Assembly (NCBI RefSeq): GCF_002844375.1
Contig: NZ_CP024199.1
Location: forward strand, 2,830,001-2,894,000
Direction: 5' to 3'
DNA: 64,000 bases
Source of the DNA: Thalassospira marina
GTDB lineage: Bacteria > Pseudomonadota > Alphaproteobacteria > Rhodospirillales > Thalassospiraceae
Part shown: positions 33,818 to 43,461 of the stretch, piece by piece
Numbering within the stretch: the stretch's first letter is position 1
How the letters are laid out: each line of letters begins with the position of its first letter
Translations under genes and position numbers: made by a program
Notes under the pieces: model-generated
The model's database searches: none
Told to the model about the DNA's origin: nothing
The model's input: only the letters and a program-made list of their open reading frames with translations

Positions 33818-34249
33818 CTACTTCTTTTTCTTGAACATCTGCAGCATGCGCTGCGCGACAATGAACCCGCCGAAAATGTTGATCGATGCCAACACCACGG
33901 CAACAAAGCCCATTACCTTGGAAATGTTCATGTCAATCGGGCCGGCCGCCAGAAGCGCACCAACAATGATGACCGATGAAATGGCGTTGGTAACCGCCAT
34001 CAGGGGGGAATGCAGGGCCGGTGTGACCTTCCACACCACGTAATAGCCAACAAAGCACGCCAGCACAAAAACCGTCAGGCCGATAACCGTGGGGCTGACC
34101 CCGCCGGTTGATGCGGCATGGGCCGCACCCGTTGCGGCATCATGTGCACCCGCCGCAAGCTGATCGGCAAGTTTGGCAGCCTTTTCCGCCAGGCCAAGGG
34201 CGGAATCGCGCAAGTCATTGGCAGACTGTGAGACAGACTGATCAACCAT
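33818..34249 (-). CDS. pntAb: NAD(P) transhydrogenase subunit alpha, membrane part (PntAb)
   Basis: A 143-residue protein with an Ala-rich amphipathic N-terminus (about 1-50) and three hydrophobic segments (SPTVIGLTVFVLACFVGYYV onward) ending in KKKK. It supplies the membrane helices that in E. coli are fused to PntA. The split gene is the arrangement known from Rhodospirillum rubrum. GGAGG lies 6 nt before ATG 34249, and the start overlaps the end of pntAa by 8 bp, so translation is coupled. Confidence 0.93.
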   Translation of the reverse strand: MVDQSVSQSANDLRDSALGLAEKAAKLADQLAAGAHDAATGAAHAASTGGVSPTVIGLTVFVLACFVGYYVVWKVTPALHSPLMAVTNAISSVIIVGALLAAGPIDMNISKVMGFVAVVLASINIFGGFIVAQRMLQMFKKKK

Positions 34250-35420
34250 TTGCAGCCTCCGTTTCCGGTGCGGTTTCACCGCCAAATTTCGGATGAACCA
34301 CCTTGCCATCCTGTGTCAGCATGGTTTCGGCAATGATCTGGTCTTCACGGTTAAAGACCAGTGCCTTCTTTTCGCTATCGACCATCAGGGTCACGAAGTT
34401 CAGCAGGTTTTTGGCATACATCGCCGTGGCATCCGTCGCAACCGAGCTGACGATATTCGACGGACCAATGATTTTAACGCCATTTTCCGTGACCGTGCTT
34501 TCACCGGGCTTCACACCGGCAACATTGCCACCGCGTTCCGATGCAAGGTCAATAATGATCGAGCCATTTTTCATGCCCGCCACCATATCGGCGGTAACAA
34601 TTTCAGGCGCCGGACGGCCAGGAATAAGCGCGGTTGTGATGACGATATCGGTTTTCGCCAGCACTTCCTTGAGCTTTGCCGCCTGCTTCTTTTTATAGTC
34701 GTCGGACATTTCGCGCGCATAACCACCGGCAGTTTCGGCGTTTGCTGCGTCGTCATCCTCGACCTCGATAAAGGTACCGCCCAGGGACTGGACCTGTTCC
34801 TTTACGGCCGGGCGCACGTCAAAGGCCGATACAACAGCCCCCAGACGTTTGGCCGTGGCAATGGCCTGCAAACCGGCAACCCCGGCCCCAACCACCACAA
34901 CACGGGTGGGGGCAAGGGTGCCAGCCGCCGTCATCATCATCGGGAAGATGCGGCCAAATTCATGGGCGGCATCAATCACGGCACGGTAACCGGCAAGGTT
35001 CGATTGCGAGGATAAAACATCCATGGATTGCGCACGCGAAATACGCGGCACCAGCTCCATGGCAAAGCTGGCAAGGCCCGCTTCGGCCATTTTGCCAATC
35101 AGTTCTGCGCGGTCATAGGGTTCGATCAGGCCAATAACCGTGGCACCCTTTTTATAGGCGGCCAGTTCATTGGTTTTCCCCTCGACCATCGGCGGGCGCA
35201 CTTTAAGGATGACATCGGCATCCGCTGTTGCGGCCTTGGCCGTTTTGGCAATGGTTGCACCGGCATCAGTATAACGATCATCGGCAATGGATGCGTTTTC
35301 GCCTGCACCGGTTTCGATCACCACCTCAAATCCCAGACCCGTATATTTTTTAACGGTGTCCGGTGTGATGGCAACGCGTTTCTCACCGGGCCATATTTCC
35401 CTTGGAACGGCCAGCTTCAT
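34242..35420 (-). CDS. pntAa: NAD(P) transhydrogenase subunit alpha, NAD-binding part (PntAa)
   Basis: A 392-residue soluble domain I protein related to alanine dehydrogenase: MKLAVPREIWPGEKRVAITP at the start, AAGTLAPTRVVVVGAGVAGL with the NAD-binding loop, and the mobile-loop region near IPGRPAPEIV. It binds NAD(H) on the cytoplasmic face and docks on PntAb/PntB. AGGAGG precedes ATG 35420. It is the first gene of the three-gene pnt operon; the promoter lies in the long gap to its right but I cannot place it with confidence. Confidence 0.95.
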   Translation of the reverse strand: MKLAVPREIWPGEKRVAITPDTVKKYTGLGFEVVIETGAGENASIADDRYTDAGATIAKTAKAATADADVILKVRPPMVEGKTNELAAYKKGATVIGLIEPYDRAELIGKMAEAGLASFAMELVPRISRAQSMDVLSSQSNLAGYRAVIDAAHEFGRIFPMMMTAAGTLAPTRVVVVGAGVAGLQAIATAKRLGAVVSAFDVRPAVKEQVQSLGGTFIEVEDDDAANAETAGGYAREMSDDYKKKQAAKLKEVLAKTDIVITTALIPGRPAPEIVTADMVAGMKNGSIIIDLASERGGNVAGVKPGESTVTENGVKIIGPSNIVSSVATDATAMYAKNLLNFVTLMVDSEKKALVFNREDQIIAETMLTQDGKVVHPKFGGETAPETEAANG

Positions 35421-35627
35421 CGCGTCGTACCTCCTTCCCTAATTTAACAATCCTGTCTGGTATGTCGGTTATTCGTTATTGTAGCGCCCCTGTTTCCGGG
35501 GCTTTGGTATTGTTTTATGAAACCCTTGTCCGGCAGGCTGGCCCTTTTCGGGCCAATGGCATCACAACCCATGCTGCAATGCCCCTGCCCTTATTTCCCG
35601 CAAGGCGGCAAATTCCGGCCAGAGACG

Positions 35628-35666
35628 AAAAAAGGCGGTTCCTCTGAACAAACAGAAGAAACCGCC
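35628..35666 (-). terminator. Orphan minus-strand terminator
   Basis: On the minus strand GGCGGTTTCTTCTG pairs with CAGAGGAACCGCC (one bulge), then TTTTTT. Confidence 0.75.
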
Positions 35667-35780
35667 CACTTTCCCACCACGCTTTCCGAGGCTGCAAAGC
35701 CTTGGTGACAAACCGGGTCCCACCCGCCAGTGATGCTCAGGACAAACATTCACCAGCGCCCCGCTTTGTCTGCGTTGACC
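35628..35780 (-). ncRNA. Candidate structured small RNA upstream of pntAa
   Basis: A minus-strand terminator at 35628-35666 has no protein gene above it. The approximately 115 nt before it fold locally: CGCTGGTGA pairs with TCACTGGCG (two wobbles), GGGT pairs with ACCC, and AGGCT pairs with AGCCT inside an outer CACCA/TGGTG helix. The implied RNA is about 150 nt; the promoter is weak by eye (TTGAGC ... CATCTT). I compared it with SRP RNA, tmRNA, RNase P and common riboswitch cores and found no match; 6S RNA is neither shown nor excluded. Confidence 0.42.
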
Positions 35781-36290
35781 GAAAGATGCGATTTTCTTCT
35801 CAATAGCTCAACAGCAAAACCTGACAAAAACATAACTTAACCACTTTACGGTTTATAACTGCACTTTACCACTATGTGCGGAAAACCATACACACCTTTA
35901 TCGATATGGAACAAGTGTCATTCCATCATGAAATCAATTAATCCATTGATTTTTGGGCATATTCCGCATTTTTAACAAACGCAGATAGTTAAATTAACCC
36001 TTAAAATACACCCACAGGTTTTCATTAAACCCTTTATAAAGCAAGGGTCCATGCCATTATTTTTTCTGGATTCCGGGCGCAAACGACCCAAAAATTTTGC
36101 GTAAAAAACAGCAATTTATAACAACACGCCCCCGTAAAACCCCACACGCATAAAAAGAAGCGCCCTTAAAAGACTCGCGCCGATTCGTTCTTCGGCATGT
36201 TTCGCGCATTTCACAGCCTTCCCTGCATCAACGTCAAACGAGTCCGGCATCTTTGCCAGTTACGGGTTTTTCTTTTGAACGGGGACAGCG

Positions 36291-38036
36291 ATGAAACAGG
36301 GAACATGTCTTTACCGGCTGGTTGGCACAGCCATCGGGATTTGGGCCATGGGCGCAACGGCAACGGCGCAGGCCCAAACCTATTTTCCGCCTGACGTGGA
36401 TAAAAGCAAATGCAGCCTGCCCAGCAGCGAATTCCAAAGCTGGATCACCCTGCCGCTTTTTGGTCTGACCAGCCCGGTCTATGACCAGACCAGCGGCATG
36501 CCCTATATCTTTCCGGTCAATGGCCCGAATTTTGAAGCCCAGAATCCGGACCATTGCGATTTTTACAAATGGGGCGCACAGATGTTTCTGTGGCTGACAT
36601 CCACCATCGACGATGTCAGCACCCAACCAGCAACACGGCACTATCCGCCAACGCTTCCCCTTGTTTTCGATACCGAATTTTTCTACCGCCTCTCAAGCGA
36701 CCACAAAGAACTGCTGGCCCAGGGCGAGGGCGGTAATGGCGATAACCTTGCCATCAGCCTGCGCACCGCAAAAAAGGACGAGGATGAAAGCATCGGCCAG
36801 GCGGGTGGCAATGGCGTTTTGCTGACCCAAAAGCCAGTCGATGCCACAAAACAATCCTCACTGACCTATTACGGTGTGCATACCAACCGGCAATATGGCT
36901 ATTTCCTCAGCCTTTATAAAAACCTTCTGTCAGGCAAAACCAAGGGCACCCCGCTGGCCCCACAATTTCCGACCACGGCAGCAGAAACCTGTGCTGTTTT
37001 GGCCTATGCCCAGCAAAACAATTATGTGGAAAAGGGTTTGATCCCCGCTGCGATCGAGAAACTTCTTTGCCCGCCAAACGGCAAAAGCGGCACCATGACA
37101 GCGACCGAAAAACCGGTAAAGCCCGCTACCGCGCCAACGCAGTCCTCCTCAATTATTCCGCAAATCGAACCCGCTGTTGATTTTCTGTCCATGGCGGTCG
37201 AAGTCAAATCAAGCTGGGTCGAGGCCGCCACCCTGCCCGCGGACAGTGCGGGTAAATATATCCTGCAGAACCTGAAAATCCCGGTTTATGACCGCAGCAA
37301 TCCCAATCACTGGATGGTCAAGGAATCTGCCACGCGCGAAATGGCACTGGTCGGTATGCATGTGGTTGGCACCGTGCAAGGCCACCCGGAAATGGTCTGG
37401 GCTACCATCGAGCATGAAAATAACGCGCCCAACGCCCTTTATTATTACACGAACGACAAAAACCAGGTCGTTGCCGTTTCCGACCCGCAAACAAAAACCG
37501 GCTGGCTTTATTCCAACGGTGAAATTGTCGATGCCGTCACCGAATATGCCAAGGGCTGCGACAGCACACCGATGCCAGCAGGCTGCATCTTTACATCCGA
37601 CATCATCAGCGTTGGTGATAACGAAATCATCGGCCCCAATGGCAATGATCCGATCCAACCTTCCAATGTCACCCGCCTCAATCCGTGGGGAAATGCACAG
37701 GCCCAAAGCGACACCACCGCCATTTCCCAAACAACGCAGATCATTTCACTAAACCGCGATGTCAAAACCAACCTTGTCGCGCAAAATGCCACCGACCCGC
37801 GGCAATATTACTTTCTAAGCGGCGCAGTCTGGACCAGCGATGGCAGCATTCCCGAACATGGCAATGCCACGGCCATTATCGGATCGCCCCTTCTGGCCAA
37901 CACATCGATGGAAACATTCGAACAGGCCAATGGCTGCTTTGGTTGCCACAATACCTTTGGTTCCAGCGACGGCCTGGAAATCAGCCATATCTTTGATGGC
38001 ATCAGCCCCGACCTGCCAACGGTTCCGGGCAACTAA
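36291..38036 (+). CDS. Large exported protein with a single C-terminal haem c motif
   Basis: A 581-residue protein with a signal peptide (about 1-29, ending AQAQ). It has no transmembrane segment after that, so it should be periplasmic. The body is rich in Asn, Pro and aromatic residues, with a notable stretch KESATREMALVGMHVVGTVQ and VWATIEHENNAPN. A single CFGCH (549-553) near the C-terminus predicts one covalently bound haem, with H566 or a distant Met as possible axial ligand. I do not recognise the large N-terminal domain. It could be an oxidoreductase with an electron-transfer tail. Single gene between a non-coding gap and a strong terminator. Confidence 0.75.
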   Translation: MKQGTCLYRLVGTAIGIWAMGATATAQAQTYFPPDVDKSKCSLPSSEFQSWITLPLFGLTSPVYDQTSGMPYIFPVNGPNFEAQNPDHCDFYKWGAQMFLWLTSTIDDVSTQPATRHYPPTLPLVFDTEFFYRLSSDHKELLAQGEGGNGDNLAISLRTAKKDEDESIGQAGGNGVLLTQKPVDATKQSSLTYYGVHTNRQYGYFLSLYKNLLSGKTKGTPLAPQFPTTAAETCAVLAYAQQNNYVEKGLIPAAIEKLLCPPNGKSGTMTATEKPVKPATAPTQSSSIIPQIEPAVDFLSMAVEVKSSWVEAATLPADSAGKYILQNLKIPVYDRSNPNHWMVKESATREMALVGMHVVGTVQGHPEMVWATIEHENNAPNALYYYTNDKNQVVAVSDPQTKTGWLYSNGEIVDAVTEYAKGCDSTPMPAGCIFTSDIISVGDNEIIGPNGNDPIQPSNVTRLNPWGNAQAQSDTTAISQTTQIISLNRDVKTNLVAQNATDPRQYYFLSGAVWTSDGSIPEHGNATAIIGSPLLANTSMETFEQANGCFGCHNTFGSSDGLEISHIFDGISPDLPTVPGN

Positions 38037-38064
38037 CAACCGGGCATGGGAACCTAAAACAGCA

Positions 38065-38098
38065 AAGCCGGACCAAATTCTGGCCCGGCTTTTTTTTT
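38065..38098 (+). terminator. Terminator of the haem-motif gene
   Basis: AGCCGG-A-CCA pairs with TGG-C-CCGGCT, followed by a run of T residues. Confidence 0.88.
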
Positions 38099-38121
38099 CG
38101 TTATCTGTAACGGGTATCCTG

Positions 38122-39498
38122 TCATTCAGGGCGATCCAGGCCCACTTTTTCAAGGGCTTCGTTTTGGCTGCGCGCCAGTTCGGCCTCGTCAAAATCCTGC
38201 ACCAGATCATGGAAAATGCGATACCAGTTCACCTTGGCATCCAGGCGTAAAAACACCGATCCAAGGCCAACGGCAGCACGGTCCACCAGCACAAATTCCC
38301 GTGGTGGCTTCACCCCGCCCAGACGGCGCAATTCCGAATGCACCTTGCCTGCCACCTCGGCACCATAGGCAACCGAATTGCTTTCTTCCATCTTGCGTTC
38401 GCGATCATCAAGCAATGGCCCGTAAACAAACCCCGCCCAGATATTCAGAACATCAATCAGTTCATTGGAAAGGTTGTTAAAGCCCCAGCTTTCATAGGCC
38501 GCCACCGCCTTGTCGCGGTCATTGTCACGCAACGCCTGATAAAGCGATATCACCGCCCCAACGAATGCGGGCTGAAACACCCGGATACAGCCAAAATCCA
38601 GCAAATTGACGCTCAGATCATCGCGCAGGGAATAATTGCCCAGATGCGGATCCCCATGAATAACGCCATATTTATAAAAGGGCACATACCAGGCACGGAA
38701 CATGTTCAATGCCACCTGGTTGCGCTCTTCCTCGCTGGGGTTACGATCAACAAAGGCCTGCAATTTCCCGCCCTGAAGCCAGGTCATGGTCAAAAGGCGG
38801 CGGGTTGTCAGGTCACTTATCGGTTCGGGCACATGCACATGGGCCTCATCACGCAACATATGCCCATAAAGCGCCATTTGCCGCGCTTCACGTTCGTAAT
38901 CCAGTTCTTCACGCAGGCGCGCACTTAATTCCAACTGGATGTTTTCGGCATCAATCGCACTGTCATAACGGCGATAAATGGCAAAGGCCGCGCGAAGCTG
39001 TTTTAAATCGGCCTCAACCGTTGCCGCCATATCGGGATATTGCAGCTTGCAGGCCACATCGCGCCCGTCAGGCAGGGTTGCCTTATGCACCTGACCCAGT
39101 GATGCGGCGGCAGCAGCATCGCGGCCAAAATCGGCAAAGTTGTCCTGCCAGCCCGCACCAAGTTCGGTACGCATCCGGCGTTTTACAAACAGCCAGCCCA
39201 TCGGCGGTGCATCGGCCTGCAAACCTGCCAGGGCATCGGCATAATCGCGCGGCAGGGCATCGGGAATGGTCGATAATATTTGCGCCACTTTCATCAGCGG
39301 GCCTTTCAGCCCGCCCAGTGCCGCGGTCAAATCGGCGGCATACCGGCCATGATCAACTTCGCCGCCAAAGACCTTGCCCACCGCAAGGCGCGTCGCCAGT
39401 TTCCCGGCTGACGCACCCACGCGGGCATAACGACGCACCCGCCCGCCAAAACGATTATCTTCGGATTGGCGAAAATCGTCGTCGTTATCGTCGCTCAT
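38122..39498 (-). CDS. ABC1/UbiB family atypical kinase
   Basis: A 458-residue protein of the AarF/UbiB (ADCK) family. The N-terminal motif corresponding to KxGQ reads KVAQ (LMKVAQILSTIPDALP); the Ala-rich loop AAAASLGQVHKATL, the VACKLQYP lysine, HGDPHLGNY and LLDFGCIRVF are all present. Family members act as ATPases that help coenzyme Q synthesis at the membrane. The family usually lacks classical protein kinase activity. The start is one base from the stop of the oligopeptidase gene, so the two are co-transcribed. It is not the ubiE-ubiB operon copy, so it is probably a paralogue. Confidence 0.82.
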   Translation of the reverse strand: MSDDNDDDFRQSEDNRFGGRVRRYARVGASAGKLATRLAVGKVFGGEVDHGRYAADLTAALGGLKGPLMKVAQILSTIPDALPRDYADALAGLQADAPPMGWLFVKRRMRTELGAGWQDNFADFGRDAAAAASLGQVHKATLPDGRDVACKLQYPDMAATVEADLKQLRAAFAIYRRYDSAIDAENIQLELSARLREELDYEREARQMALYGHMLRDEAHVHVPEPISDLTTRRLLTMTWLQGGKLQAFVDRNPSEEERNQVALNMFRAWYVPFYKYGVIHGDPHLGNYSLRDDLSVNLLDFGCIRVFQPAFVGAVISLYQALRDNDRDKAVAAYESWGFNNLSNELIDVLNIWAGFVYGPLLDDRERKMEESNSVAYGAEVAGKVHSELRRLGGVKPPREFVLVDRAAVGLGSVFLRLDAKVNWYRIFHDLVQDFDEAELARSQNEALEKVGLDRPE

Positions 39499-39499
39499 C

Positions 39500-41275
39500 T
39501 CAGGAAAGTTCCTCCAGCTCGTCAATCAGACGCTTGATCATGTTAAGCCCGCGCTGCCAGAAGGCCGGGTCCGATGCATCCAGCCCGAACGGTGCCAGCA
39601 ACTCCTGGTGGCGTTTGGTGCCACCGGCTTTCAGCAGTTCAAAATATTTCTGCTGAAAACCTTCTTCGGAATGCTGGTAAACGTCGTAAAGCGAATTCAC
39701 CAGGCAATCGCCAAAGGCATAGGCATAAACATAAAACGGCGAATGGATGAAATGCGGGATATATGACCAGTAATATTTATATTCCTCGTCATAACGGATC
39801 GCATCACCCAGGCTTTCCTTCTGTACGTCCAGCCAGATCGCGCAGATCTCATCGACCGTCAATTCCGCTTCGCGACGCTTGGAATGGACACGCTTTTCAA
39901 ATTCAAAAAACGCAATCTGGCGCACCACGGTATTGAGCATATCCTCAACCTTGCCCGCCAGCATGATACGCCGCATTTTCGGGTCGGTTTCAGCGCGCAG
40001 CATCGACTGGAAAGTCAGCATTTCGCCAAATACCGATGCGGTTTCCGCCAGTGTCAGCGGCGTATCTGACAGGAAATAGCCCTGCTCGCCTGCCAAAATC
40101 TGGTGCACGCCATGACCCAGTTCATGGGCAAGGGTCATCACATCGCGGGTTTTGCCATGATAGTTCAGCAGCAGATACGGGTGTGCGGATGGCACGGTCG
40201 GATGTGCAAATGCGCCCGATGCCTTGCCCGCACGCGGCGGCACGTCGATCCAGGGGTTATCAAAGAACCGCTTGCCAATGGCAGCAAGGTCTTCGGAAAA
40301 TTCGCCATATGCCTTCAACACGGTTTCCCGCGCATTATCCCAGGCGATTTCGCGGTCATCATCTTCGGGTAGCGGCGCGTTACGGTCCCAGTAATCAAGC
40401 TGGTCAACGCCAAACCATTTGGCTTTCAGCTTGTAATAACGGTGCGACAAATCACCATAGGATGATGTCACTGCTTCGCGCAGGGCCTCGACAACATCGT
40501 CTTCAACCTGGTTGGACAGGTTGCGCGCACTGACCGGGGTGGCAAAATTGCGCAGGCGGTCGTCAATTTCCTTGTCTTTGGCAAGGGTATTGGTGATGTG
40601 TGCCAGCAATTTGATGTTCTTGCCCAACACATCGCCAATCGATTTTGCGGCAACCTTGCGGTCTTCCACCCGGGTCGAAGACAGCATATTGGCCGCTTCG
40701 GACATGGTCAGGTCCTGACCATTGATGGGAAAGCGCAATTCGGCCATCGTCTGGTCAAACAGGCGGATCCAGGCACCCGAACCGGCCACTTCGCGTTCAT
40801 GCAAAACCTGTTCGACTTCGTCTGAAAGCTGATGCGGGCGGAAAGAACGGTTTTCATCCAGCCACGGGCGATAGCGCGCCAAAGCCGGGCTTGCATCATA
40901 TTTTGCCTGCAGGGCGGCTTCTTCGATCCGGTTCAGTTCCAGACCAAAAAACAGCGTAAAACTGGAAATGGTGGTGAGCTGTTCGCGCACACCCTGGTAA
41001 AACTGGCCAATGGCGGCATCGCTGCCATCACCAGCATGCAACAGGCCGGCAAAGGACCCGATGCGCCCGCAAATTTCGGAAATCGCCTCATATTCGGCAA
41101 TGGCTGCGGCCAGGGTTTCACCCGGAAGGTCAGCAAGCTTGCCCTGATATTCCTTCTGGAACGCCTCCGAACGCTGTTTGGCATCATCAAGATCACGGCG
41201 AATGGCCGGGTCTTTGGCATCCGCGTAAAGGTCGCTCAGATCCCAGGTCGGCAGGTTCTTGTTGATCGCGTTCAT
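39500..41275 (-). CDS. pepF: Oligoendopeptidase F, M3 family metallopeptidase
   Basis: A 591-residue cytosolic zinc peptidase that degrades oligopeptides. The zinc motif HELGH lies at 384-388, with the downstream glutamate in LAETASVFGEML. The PepF N-terminal domain (about 110-190) and the M3 catalytic domain (about 195-580) are both complete. GGAGG lies 4 nt before ATG 41275. It is the first gene of a pair with the UbiB-like kinase. The pepF/ABC1 neighbourhood recurs in Rhodospirillales to my knowledge, but I cannot verify it here. Confidence 0.92.
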   Translation of the reverse strand: MNAINKNLPTWDLSDLYADAKDPAIRRDLDDAKQRSEAFQKEYQGKLADLPGETLAAAIAEYEAISEICGRIGSFAGLLHAGDGSDAAIGQFYQGVREQLTTISSFTLFFGLELNRIEEAALQAKYDASPALARYRPWLDENRSFRPHQLSDEVEQVLHEREVAGSGAWIRLFDQTMAELRFPINGQDLTMSEAANMLSSTRVEDRKVAAKSIGDVLGKNIKLLAHITNTLAKDKEIDDRLRNFATPVSARNLSNQVEDDVVEALREAVTSSYGDLSHRYYKLKAKWFGVDQLDYWDRNAPLPEDDDREIAWDNARETVLKAYGEFSEDLAAIGKRFFDNPWIDVPPRAGKASGAFAHPTVPSAHPYLLLNYHGKTRDVMTLAHELGHGVHQILAGEQGYFLSDTPLTLAETASVFGEMLTFQSMLRAETDPKMRRIMLAGKVEDMLNTVVRQIAFFEFEKRVHSKRREAELTVDEICAIWLDVQKESLGDAIRYDEEYKYYWSYIPHFIHSPFYVYAYAFGDCLVNSLYDVYQHSEEGFQQKYFELLKAGGTKRHQELLAPFGLDASDPAFWQRGLNMIKRLIDELEELS

Positions 41276-41442
41276 TGGTCCTCCAGATAATTCGGAACAT
41301 AAAAGTCTTTGCTGCGATATAAGACAAAGATATTTTCATCGCCAGCGCGACGGGACAAAAAGATAAAAAACTGTTTATCTTGCTGCCATTGGCACAGGCG
41401 CTTAATGACTTATATATATGAAAACAATAACAGGGAAACGCC

Positions 41443-43260
41443 ATGACGAATTTGCAGGATTATGCCCAGTGGCAGAACTTGCCGTCGATGTTTTTCGATT
41501 TGGCCGCGAAAAATGGCGACAAGCCCCTTTGGTGGACCAAATCCCCCGAGACTGACGAATTTGTCCCCACCACCTGGCGCGAAGCCGCGCGACAGGTGCG
41601 TGCCCTTGCCCGATCGCTTTACAAATTCGGCATAAGGCCGGGCGACCGGGTTATTTTGCTTTCGGAAAACCGCACGGAATGGGGCATTGCCGATCTGGCG
41701 ATCATGTGTGTGGGCGCGCTCACCGCACCGGCCTATTCCACCAATACCGAACGCGACCATCTGCATATCATCGAGGATTCAGGCGCCAGCCTGGCAATCA
41801 TTTCGACCAAAAAGCTGGCACAGCCCTTTTTGCATGGCGCGCTGGATTCCGGGCGCTGCCGCCATGCCATCACGATCGAGGATTGGGGCCAAAGCTTTGT
41901 CGGCGGCATCACCATTTCTAAGTGGGACGACGTAATCGAACAGGGCGACGCCCTGGATGACGATGTTGATGCTTGGGTTGCCAATATCAAACGCAACGAC
42001 ACCGCCTGCCTGATTTACACATCAGGCACCGGTGGCGCCCCCAAGGGCGTGATGCTGAGCCACGGGGCAATCATCAGCAACTGTTCGGGCGCGTTTGACA
42101 TCATCGACACCCTCGGCATTGACGACGAAGTTTTCCTGTCCTTCCTGCCACTGTCCCATTCATACGAGCATACGGCCGGGCTTTATTTCGCCATGAGCAT
42201 CAATGCCCAGATCTATTATGCCGAAAGCCTGGACAAGCTTGCCGCCAATATGGCCGAGGTCCGCCCGACCATCATGACGGCGGTGCCCCGGCTTTATGAA
42301 ATGCTATACCAGCGCTTAAGCCGCACCCTTGAAAAGGAAGGCGGTTTCAAGCTCAAACTGTTTAATATGACCCTGCGCCTGGGCCGCAAAAAATACGAAG
42401 GCGAACGCCTGAACCCGATTGAATGGGTCCAGAACCTTGTGTGCGAATTGCTGCTGCGCCGCAAGCTGCGCCAGCGGTTTGGTGGTCGCCTCAAGGCCAT
42501 GGTTTCGGGTGGTGGGCCGCTGAATTATGAACTGGGTGTGCTGTTTGTTTCCTGCGGGTTACGCATTTTGCAGGGCTATGGCCAAACCGAATTCAGCCCG
42601 GTGGTTTCGTGCAACCGTGCCGAAAACAACAAACTTCGCACCGTCGGCCCGCCCATGCTGGGTGTGGAATGCAAAATTGCCGATGATGGCGAAATTCTTC
42701 TGCGCGGCGAAAGCATCATGAAAGGCTATTGGAACCTGCCCGAAACCACCGCGCAAACCATCATCGATGGCTGGCTTCATACCGGCGATATCGGCCAGTT
42801 CGATGAAGAAGGCAGCCTGATGATCACGGACCGGAAGAAGGACATTATCGTCAATTCCGGCGGCGATAACATATCACCCCAGAGGATCGAAGGCCTGCTG
42901 ACGCTGGAAACCGAAATCGCCCAGGCGATGGTTTATGGCGATGACCAGCCTTATCTGGTTGCCATTCTGTGGCCCGAAGAAGACGTGATGCGCGATTTTG
43001 CCCGGGCCAATGGCGTGGAAAACAAAATCGAAACCCTGTCGGAAAACGAAGAATTCCGCAAAATGATCCGTCTGGCCGTGGACCGGGTGAATACCCGCCT
43101 TTCCACCATCGAAAAGGTCCGCAGCTTTGCCTTTGCCGATAGCGCCTTTAGCATCGAAAACGAAATGCTGACGCCATCAATGAAGATTCGCCGTCACAAG
43201 ATCCGTGCAGCCTATGATCAGCGCCTAAAAGCCCTTTATCAGCGCAAACGGCAAAATTAA
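41443..43260 (+). CDS. Long-chain fatty acid-CoA ligase (AMP-forming)
   Basis: A 605-residue acyl-CoA synthetase. The AMP-binding signature LIYTSGTGGAPKGVMLSH is in the middle, followed by QGYGQTEFSPVVS, GWLHTGDIGQFDEEG, DRKKDIIVNSGGDNISP, and a C-terminal lid. It belongs to the long-chain (bubblegum/FadD15-like) branch, judged from the PLSHSYEHTAG and GGRLKAMVSGGGPLN segments. It would activate exogenous or recycled fatty acids at the membrane for beta-oxidation or lipid synthesis. Single gene, divergent from pepF. Confidence 0.9.
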   Translation: MTNLQDYAQWQNLPSMFFDLAAKNGDKPLWWTKSPETDEFVPTTWREAARQVRALARSLYKFGIRPGDRVILLSENRTEWGIADLAIMCVGALTAPAYSTNTERDHLHIIEDSGASLAIISTKKLAQPFLHGALDSGRCRHAITIEDWGQSFVGGITISKWDDVIEQGDALDDDVDAWVANIKRNDTACLIYTSGTGGAPKGVMLSHGAIISNCSGAFDIIDTLGIDDEVFLSFLPLSHSYEHTAGLYFAMSINAQIYYAESLDKLAANMAEVRPTIMTAVPRLYEMLYQRLSRTLEKEGGFKLKLFNMTLRLGRKKYEGERLNPIEWVQNLVCELLLRRKLRQRFGGRLKAMVSGGGPLNYELGVLFVSCGLRILQGYGQTEFSPVVSCNRAENNKLRTVGPPMLGVECKIADDGEILLRGESIMKGYWNLPETTAQTIIDGWLHTGDIGQFDEEGSLMITDRKKDIIVNSGGDNISPQRIEGLLTLETEIAQAMVYGDDQPYLVAILWPEEDVMRDFARANGVENKIETLSENEEFRKMIRLAVDRVNTRLSTIEKVRSFAFADSAFSIENEMLTPSMKIRRHKIRAAYDQRLKALYQRKRQN

Positions 43261-43275
43261 TTTGCCATCCATGCC

Positions 43276-43308
43276 ATGTCTTCGCCGGGGCAAAACCGGC
43301 GAAGACAT
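43276..43308. terminator. Hairpin after the acyl-CoA ligase gene
   Basis: ATGTCTTCGCCGG / CCGGCGAAGACAT, a perfect 13-bp stem with a 7-nt loop, 15 bp after the stop. The tail is not T-rich, so it may act as an mRNA 3' stabiliser or a Rho-dependent end rather than a classic terminator. Confidence 0.55.
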
Positions 43309-43461
43309 CTCCCCCAACCCGTCAACCGGGCGTTAAAATTACGGTGCTTTAGCCATTTGGCCTGCCAATTCACATTTGGCAGCGCACCCAAAAAGAAATC
43401 ACCACACACTAAGATTATCGCTCTGATTGTATTGCACGTCTGAATTCGCCATACTGGCGGG

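Larger units (their letters stand above)
35421..36290. other. 870-bp gene-poor, AT-rich gap
   Basis: No defensible protein gene. It contains the pnt upstream region, an orphan minus-strand terminator with a structured stretch above it (candidate ncRNA, 35628-35780), and an AT-rich part (about 35800-36180) without visible genes. Confidence 0.55.

Noticed and set aside
35628..35780. Signal recognition particle RNA, tmRNA or RNase P identity for the candidate RNA
   Set aside because: The SRP core (GGAAGGAAGCAGCC), the tmRNA ends and the RNase P conserved cores are absent.
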